Under the pieces are notes generated by a model, which did not search any database, had not been told where the DNA came from, and saw only the letters and a list, made by a program, of their open reading frames with translations. From Epiperipatus broadwayi (taxonomy: Eukaryota > Onychophora > Udeonychophora > Euonychophora > Peripatidae): a stretch of 64,000 nucleotides of DNA. The stretch is from NCBI GenBank assembly GCA_028023455.1, contig JAQFVV010012416.1:6489594-6553593 (forward strand). The letters run 5' to 3'. Positions 42,701-51,700 of the stretch are shown here, in pieces; positions within the stretch are counted from its first letter, which is position 1, and each line of letters starts with the position of its first letter. The position numbers and the translations under genes were made by a program.

Positions 42701-45700
42701 GTTAATGCACACATTTATAATAAAATTAGAAAATTAATAAAGATAAAAAATGTAGACTTAATATTAAAATAAAGTCTGTCTACAAAAATAAAAATATGTG
42801 TTACGTAATTACAATAATGAAATAAAGGTTGACAGTTTAAATAATATATATGAAATTGTATGAATTGATAGCAAAAATGATTGCAAGAAAACTAATTACA
42901 TTCACACAACTAAAAATAAAGTCAAGGCTCAAATAACATATATGACAGGAATTCTGTTATACATTTATATATTAAAAATAGGTATGACAATTATAGGATT
43001 AGAATTTGGGAATATAAACAAATGAAAAATGGTTTAAACTAAAATTTTATATTGATAAATTTAGACCTACTCTTAATGGAAATTGTATTTAGTTTGAAAT
43101 TTTATTGCATAAGCTTTAATTGTTTTTATTTTAAAAATATGTGTTTCTTATGAAACTCGGATTTGATTATAAAAAATCTATAACAAGTTAGGAAATATTT
43201 ACAACAGCATTTTTTAAAAAAAATTGATTAAGTATCGATAAGAGGAACTATGTATGTTTAAGTTTTGATTTTTTAATCAGTTTTTATTGAATAAAATATT
43301 AAAAAGGGAGATTTTAATATGAATAAAAGAATGAAATTCTTAATAGCATAATTCCTATTAAGGATTTCATTCTTTATCCAAATATATTCTATATTATATA
43401 TAAATTTGAAAGTTTGTTTGTTTGTATGTTACTTTTTAATTCAATAAATATTGCACCAATCTTGATGAATCTTGCATGATTTTCTTTTTTTTTTGGGGGG
43501 GGGGGTGTTATAGGTTATGAATTTTTGCTTTATTGTATTCAATTGTTTTAAATATTTCCATAGGAATTTATAATGACATCATAAAAATGCAAAAAGATTT
43601 GCAGCATTGATTGATGATATGGCTATATATTTAATTTTTCACTTACAAATGGAGCATAAAATAACACAATGTTCAAATTTTTAAAACCTTTAAACATCAC
43701 GATCACTATCTCCCATGTTTCTCATAACTGTTGTTAAAATAGGCAAAACTCTCTCCATACAGTAGTGCCATTCAAAGCAAGACAGACTAATCAATCGATT
43801 GCTTTGAGTGGCACTACTGTATGGAGAGAGTTTTGCCTATTTTAACATGTTCAAATTTCACAGTAAAAAGTTACAATTCTTGCGATACTATGAATTATTA
43901 AGCAGCATGAACAACATTGTCATTTACAATCAGTTAGACTACTGAATTTGATCAACTTTTAGAATTTCATTTTAAATAGATTTTTCACATGATAAACTTA
44001 GTTTTAAAATGACTCGAAAATGTTAACATGTGAATATGGTGCAAAAACAAAATTTAATTAATTTATCTATTGCCAGAGAAACCGAAACAAAGAAAAAATT
44101 TTATTGCATAAATATATTTTAAATTAATTACATTTCATTTTGTCCATGTATTTAATTTCTTATTTGCAAGTAGAGCATGAAAGAAATACTACTACGATCA
44201 AATTTCATAGTAAAAAGTTATATTTCTTGTGACATTGCTATTGACACTTCATATATTATTATTTGCAATATAAAAATATGTCTAAATCTTAATCATTTAC
44301 AGAAAAACATTATGTAAATATTTTACTTCTATAGCGCGATGTTTTTATACAAATTATAAATAATAACATAGCTTAAACCATGACACATGTGCTTTAAAAT
44401 TGGAACACTTTAAACTGAATACTCTCATTTCCAAACACAAGATAAAGTCTTTTTAAAAGGTAGAATGGATCCACTCTATGTTTTTCACCCAAGCTATATG
44501 TATGGGCCAATGTGAAGCATTTTAACTGAGAGCATGAAGATTTTTGATTAATCACTTTAAATTACTAATCATATGATTTTTATTAATGACGCAAAATTTT
44601 AACCTTTTACGATACATCATTATTAGATAGAAACTTAAACATATGTAAATATTTTACTTATATAGTGCGATGTTTTTATATAAATTTATATATAATAACG
44701 TAGCTGAAGCCATGGTACATGCGCTTTAAAGATGGAACACTTTAAACTGAATACTCTCATTTCCAAACACAAGATAAAATCTTTTTAAAAGATAAAATGG
44801 ATCCATTCTATCTTTTTAGACTATTGAATTTGATTAACTTTTAGAATTTCATTTTAAATAGATTCCTCACATGATAAAGTAAGTTTTTAAATGGCTCAAA
44901 AAGTTTAATATGTAGGCATGGTACAAATGAAAATTAATTATTTATTTCATAAAGAATGTTAAAATTTAAACTATTGAAATTAAAAGTATTTTATTTGACA
45001 TATAGCATTGTTTATAAAAATGCATTACAATTGTCATTTTTAATCATTGTTGATAACTCATATTTTATTATTTTATATAAATATTACTTAAATATATTTT
45101 ATCAACTACATTATTTTCATTTAAGATTTGCAGTCAATAATCAGGATAAATACTAGAGATAGTAAATGTTTTATACATTCACTGCTTAGCATATATGCAC
45201 AAACAAATTCCACTAAAATATTAAACTTTTAAATTACATTAAAATTCAAAAAGAAGACAAATATATGAAACATATTACATTAAGCATAACTTAAATGACT
45301 GTATGAATATTTATAAAACTTTAATAAATTTAGTTAACAACTGATCAATTAATAATGAATGGAAATATATATCAAATAATACATATACAGGTATATAATG
45401 TATGTATTATTTATTCTGTAACTTGCTATGTTATATAGTCACTTCAATGAAGTTATATTGGATTTCTATGTGAAAGTTTTTCTATTTTACTGATGTTTTA
45501 TTTGCTATTGTTATTTTACTTCCATTGTAGAACACTAGATGGTGTCCTATCTGCAATAATTGGTTAATGTTAAAATAGATGATTAATATTTGAAAAGACC
45601 ACGAAAGTATGTGCTGGAAAAGGCTTTTTATGTGTTACTATTATTAATATAGATATTGTATATGATTTTTATTATTTATTATAAAATAAAAGTCTAAAAT

Positions 45701-48700
45701 GACTAAAATTGAAAGAAAAAGGTAACAATATTCTTCATTTTAAATTATTTAAATAAAAGGTCTTTGATGTTATTATATTCTTACTTTGACTTTATTTTCT
45801 TTATATATTAATAAAATTATAAATAAATACATCTTTCTTCTTATTACTATAGTGGGAGATGATCTGGACTAACTGATGAGTGCTGGTTTAGCACAAAATA
45901 TGTACATTGGAGATCATTTATCTTATTCACATTTGTGTGGTCACATGTATCAGTTGTGTGAGATAGAGTGACTGGCTGAAGAAAGTTTGAAAGTCTGTGT
46001 TCAAATCCCCTATATTAAATCTAGTCTCCGGTTATATTTAAAATATAACAATGTTTGTTTTATTAAACTTGATCAATTTGGTAGTTTTGATGGTCAGTTG
46101 AATGTCAGATTGAGCAAGTTTAATAAAACAAGTATTATTATAAATGATAAGAATAAGGGTGGATTATTTATTTATTTGTCTATTTAATGATGTTAATGTC
46201 TGATAAAAATAAAGCTGAGTTAGTAATTTTGTTACAAAAGAAAGTACTATTTGGCAGAAAAGAAATAATGTGGGTTTTGATGTTCATGTAGATTACAAAA
46301 ATTAATTTATTTCGTATCAAAAAGGAATTGTCAGTCGTTGGTGGCCGAGTGGTTAGTACAGCTGCCTTACAAACAGTTGTCGCGGTTCGCTTTCCGGCTG
46401 ATGCTTTGACACATGAAACAAAAGGGGGGAGGGATTAAAAAAGAAATTTTATTTAAGAAATTATTTCTGTTCTCAAATTAATATGTGGCTTAAATGTGTT
46501 GTGCAGCGGATATAAGTTAAAAGTCATATTCGATTAATAATAATTTTTTTTTCACTCATGTACATATTTTATGAATACAAAATTTGAATTGCTTCATAGG
46601 ATGGTCATCAATATGGTGATGAATATTTGGCTGAATTGGACCACATTGAAGTAGTTGAAAGAATGAAAGAAGGTTATGAGAGTGATGCAGAAGAACCAGA
46701 GGAATCAGTTGAAGATGAGAATGGAAATGGAACAGAGGCATCAACAGGAGAGGAAAATTCTGATAGTGACAGGTAATTTATTTAAAGAGATGCACATTTT
46801 GATGTGTGTGTATGTGTATATATATATTAAATACATTAACAATTAACTGCTGTGATATAGAAATATGTGACCAAGCAAATAATTAAATTTTTATAAATGC
46901 ATTTTTCGTCTCATATTTTATTAAATGACAATTATTCACCAGTCTGTAAAAATTCGAGACCATACTCTTACTATAAATTCATGGAGATGTATATAAATAG
47001 TTTGCTAATTGTATACCGTATATCATAAATATGACTGGTTTGATTTTAAAACTTGAATTTATTTGCAATTAAATGTACTCCTCTATTGTGTTTGTTCTTT
47101 CGGTGCAACTCAAATCTCACATAATATAGTGGGCTCATTTCTATCCACATTTTATTATTATCTGTTTACTTATTCTAATTTTCTGACATTCTCTATTTTA
47201 GGTCAATTATTTAAGAGAAAATGTTTAGTAGGCAATATATGACTTTCTCTGCTCCTATTAATGCTCTAACTGAATATTTGTTGGATATGTGTTAGTAATC
47301 TAAAGATTTTAAGCTAGTAAACATCACATGATCACCATTTCTTATGCTTGCTTATAACTGTTATTAAAACAGGCAAAACTCTCCATACAGTATTGCCACT
47401 CAATGTAAGCCAGAGTAATTAATGGATGCCAGAAGGCTTGTACATAAAATCCCCATTCAGTGCCGACTCATCCAATATCCCTAGACTAGTTTCTGACTTG
47501 TGGCCTTTGTCAGTGAGAAGCTTGGATCTGGGAGCACAGCACCTAGATCTTACGATCTAATGCAACCCTCCAGCAGCCATCTTTTATCTCTACTTAACTA
47601 CAAAACTGTGAGTCCTAAATTGAAACAGTAATATTTCCAATCCAAGCTCGTCAGCTTATAAAGTCGTATAGGTCTGAACTTAGTTCATTACCCATGCATT
47701 TTGGTGTCTTTGGTTCTTTAATAACCATAGCTACCACTAGGCTATTAGGCAGGATTGGTTTTAAGCCAATAAACATTACATGATCACCATTTCTTATGCC
47801 TGCTTATAACTGTTATTAAAACAGGCAAAACTCTCCATAGAGTATTGCCACTTAGTGAAAGCCAGAGTAATCAATGGATGCCAGAAGGCTTGTGCATAAA
47901 ATCCCCATCTAGTGCCTACTCATCCAATATCCCCAGACTAGTTTCTGGCTTGTGACCTTTGTCAGTGGGGAGCCTTGTATCTGAGAGCACTGCATCTAGA
48001 TCTTAGGATCTAATGCAACACTCCAGCTGCCAATCTCTAGTTAACTACAAAGCCATGAGTCCTAAATTGAAAACACAATATTTCCAATCCAAACTCATCA
48101 GCTTATATAGTCATATAGGTCTGAACTCAGTTCAGTACCCATACATTTTGGTGTCTTTGGTTCTTTAATAACCATAGCCACCACTATCCTATTAGGCAGG
48201 ATTGGTTTTAAGCCAATAAACATTACATGATCACCATTTCTTATGCCTGCTTATAACTGTTATTAAAACAGACAAAACTCTCCATATAGTATTGCCACTT
48301 AGTGCAAGCCAGGGTAATCAATGGATGCCAGAAGGCTTGTGCATAAAATCCCCATTCTGTGCTTACTCATCCAACATCCCCAGACTAGTTTTGGCTTGTG
48401 GCCTTCGTCAGTGAGGAGCCTTGGCTCTGAGATCACTGCACCTAGATCTTAGGATCTAATACAATCATCCAGCCATCATCTTTTATCTCTACTTAACTAC
48501 AAAACTATGAGTCCTAAATTGAAAACACAATAATATTTTCAATCCAAGCTCATCTGCTTACTTATAAGCAAGCATAAGAAATAGTGATCATGTGCTGTTT
48601 ATTGTCTTAAAACCAATCCTGCCTAATAGGATAATGGTGGCTATGGTCATTAAAAACCAAAGATACCAAAATGTACGGGTACTGAACTGAGTTCAAACCT

Positions 48701-51700
48701 ATATGATTGTGTAAGCTGATGAGCTTGGATTGAAAATATTATTGTGTTTTCAATTTACTACTCGTAGTTTTGTAGTTAAGTAGAGATAACAGGTGGCTGC
48801 TGGAGGGTTGCATTAGATCCTAAGGTGCAGTGCTCTCAGATCCAAGGTTCCTCACTGATGAAGGCCACAAGCCATAAACTAGTCTGGGGATATTGGATAA
48901 GTAGGCACTGGATGGGGATTTTATCCACAAGCCTTCTTGGCAATCCATTGATTACTCTGGTTTGCACTGAGTGGCAATACTGTATGGAGAGTTTTGCCTG
49001 TTTTACTCTAAAGGTTCTCTCTCACTGACCAAGGTCATTATAGTTCTTTGATTACTCATGCTTATAATTGATGACTAGTACAATAGGAAGATTAAATTAG
49101 TGCTCATAAAAATATACATTGAATGTATTTGGGTGGGTCATATGATATTTGCTCATCTACATCATTGTAATTAACTTAAAATCAGAGGTCATTAAAATAT
49201 ATGGTTTTCAACCAAGTGTCAGTTTCATATGGGTTCAAAATTGTAAAACGTTTTTGAATTTCACATTATTACTTTTAATTAAAAAAAAATAAAAAAATGG
49301 CTTCTGGATGTTTAATGCAATATAGATTTTATTATCAAAGATCATTTTTAAATGTTTTATGATTTTATTTTAAACCAATTAAATTATACAATCTTTATTT
49401 CCGCTAATAAAATCTTGATTAATTAATTATAGTACTTACTCATTGGGCCGAGGTACAGGACCTAATAATGCTTTAGAACGAAGAGAACCATCACGCAGGT
49501 ATTTTTATGCACATTGAAGCTGTGTGGTTGTGTGTTGTAAATATTTTCAGGGTGTTCACTTTTGCACTGCTTACATTAACAAATTTCTATAAAATTTTAC
49601 TTTTTTTGCATTTTTCACAGTTTGTTTAATTCAGTTTAATTTTCTTACAATTTCGACAAAATGGCAGTCTTTTTCAGACCTACTTATTTTCTTTCTCCTT
49701 CCAATTTTCACATTAAATTGAATACTCTTCTGAATAAGATTTGCTAAACAGGTAAATTTGTAAAATAAAATCCATTGTGAAGAGTGCAAAGAAAGAATAA
49801 AATTTTATAAAGATTTACACATGTGGTAAAATTTAATGTTCATTATTTTTATTGTGGTTGTTGATTTTATCTCAATATTTATTAATTAATAACAGTTAGA
49901 AAATAGTTATCAGATATTAGTAAAATATGAAATTTAATACTTTAAAGATCTTTAAATCATAATAATGTGACTCAGAGCATTTAATGAGCTGATAGGGTGC
50001 AGTCATTTTATTTATTTAACCTTTGGATGACCTTGAGCATTTTCATTTGGTTGAAACAGATTTATTCAATGTTTTTTTTAGTTAAGTAGGAAGATATAAG
50101 TTAAAAAACTATAGCATTATAATACTAAAGAGGTTTTATGATTATAAGTCTTGAACTAGCCAGACTTTTCCTTAAACAATTTTTTTTTTTTTAGTCAACA
50201 TATTTAGTTTAGAAGCTTATAAATATTAAATATTGTTTCCAATTCTAAAATGTATTAAACTATTTCAGAAAAGTCATTTATTCATACAAAAAAAATGGGA
50301 GAAATGAATTATATGAAAGTAAATAAACATCACATGATCACAATTTCTTACGCTTGCTTATAACTGTTATTAAAACAGGCAAAACTCTCTATATGTATTG
50401 CCACTCAGTGCAAGCCAGAGTAATCAATGGATGCCTAGAAGGCTTGTGCATAAAATCCCCATCTAGATTCTACTCAGCCAATATCCTCAGACTAGTTTTT
50501 GGCTTGTGGCCTCCGTCAGTGAGGAGCCTTGGATCTGAGAGCCCTGTACCTAGATCTTAAGATCTAATGCAACTCTCCAGCAGTTACCTTTTATCTCTAC
50601 TTAACTACAAAACCATGAGTCTTAAATTGAAAACACTATATTTTCAATCCAAGCTCATTGTAGGTCTGAACTCAGTTCAGTGCCTATACATTTTGGTGTC
50701 TTTTGTTCTTTAATAACCATAATCACCACTATCCTATTAGGCAAGATTGGTTTTAAGCCAATAAACATCACATGATCACAATTTCTTACGCTTGCTTATA
50801 ACTGTTATTAAAACAGGCAAAACTCTCTATACCTATTGTCACTCAGTGCAAGCCAGAGTAATCAATGAATGCCAGAAGGCTTGTGCATAAAATTCCCATC
50901 TAGTTCCTACTCATCCAATATTCCCAGACTAGTTTCTGGCTTGTGGCCTTCATCAGTGAAAATATTACAGTGTTTTCTATTTAAGACTCGTAGTTTTGTA
51001 GTTAAGTAGAGATAAAAGGTAGCTGCTGGAGGATTGCATTAGATCCTAAGATCTAGATGCAGTGCTCTTAGATCCAAGGCACCTCACTGACGAAAACCAC
51101 AAGCCAGAAACTAGTCTGGGGATATTGGATGAGTAGGCACTAGATGGGGATTTTATGCACAAACCTTCTGGCATCCATTGATTACTCCGGCTTGCACTGA
51201 ATGGCAATACATATAAAAAGTTTTGCCTGTTTTAATTATAAGAAAACTGATTTTTTTAAAATGGCTTATTTTCTGTAGTATATAATTTTATGCAGAGTTA
51301 TTTTTATAATTATTCTTTTTTTTTTTTTTTTTGTCTATACCTGACAAAATTACAATTTAACAATTTTAATACAGATTCCATAGAGTTAAATGATAAATTT
51401 ACATTTATGTGTTTTTGAAGGATGAAGGTCTCGGAAAAAAAAAATTTATTTTTATTTTCACGAAGGTCGTAAAATTGTTTTTAAAATAACCATAATATAA
51501 AATTGTTTTAATTATTTGAAACTATAATATATTATTTCAATTCTTTTAATATTAATGTACGCAACTGATATTTGTAGAGTGTGAATCAGAAATGATTTTG
51601 ACAATATTTTAGGAATGATTGTATAGAAAAATGTCAATGTCCACTATAAATTGTGTGTTCTAACATGCGGTCATTTTTTTATTACTTTTGGCTAAAACAT

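Larger units (their letters stand above)
47309..49016. mobile_element. HHR-FB array: three direct units plus one inverted
   Basis: Direct units begin with the arm AACATYACATGATCACCATT at about 47326, 47766 and 48220 (spacing about 440-455 bp). At about 48556 orientation flips and one unit runs back to the arm end GAGTTTTGCCTGTTTTAC. The whole array is flanked by TCTAAAGATT (47299-47308) and TCTAAAGGTT (49017-49026), a 9/10 target duplication, so it inserted as one piece. Fills most of SETDB1 intron 8. Confidence 0.88.
50319..51233. mobile_element. HHR-FB array: two direct units plus a partial inverted unit
   Basis: Arms start at about 50327 and 50763 (436-bp spacing); the second unit is cut at about 50960, where an inverted partial unit begins and runs to GTTTTGCCTGTTTT. 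Flanked by AATTATATGAAA (50307-50318) and AATTATAAGAAA (51234-51245), an 11/12 target duplication. Lies in SETDB1 intron 9. The ORF at 50354-50560 is repeat read-through. Confidence 0.87.

Noticed and set aside
46556-46744. Minus ORF rich in histidine
   Set aside because: Antisense shadow of SETDB1 exon h.
48825-49028. ORF of 67 codons
   Set aside because: Reads through the inverted HHR-FB unit in the other direction.
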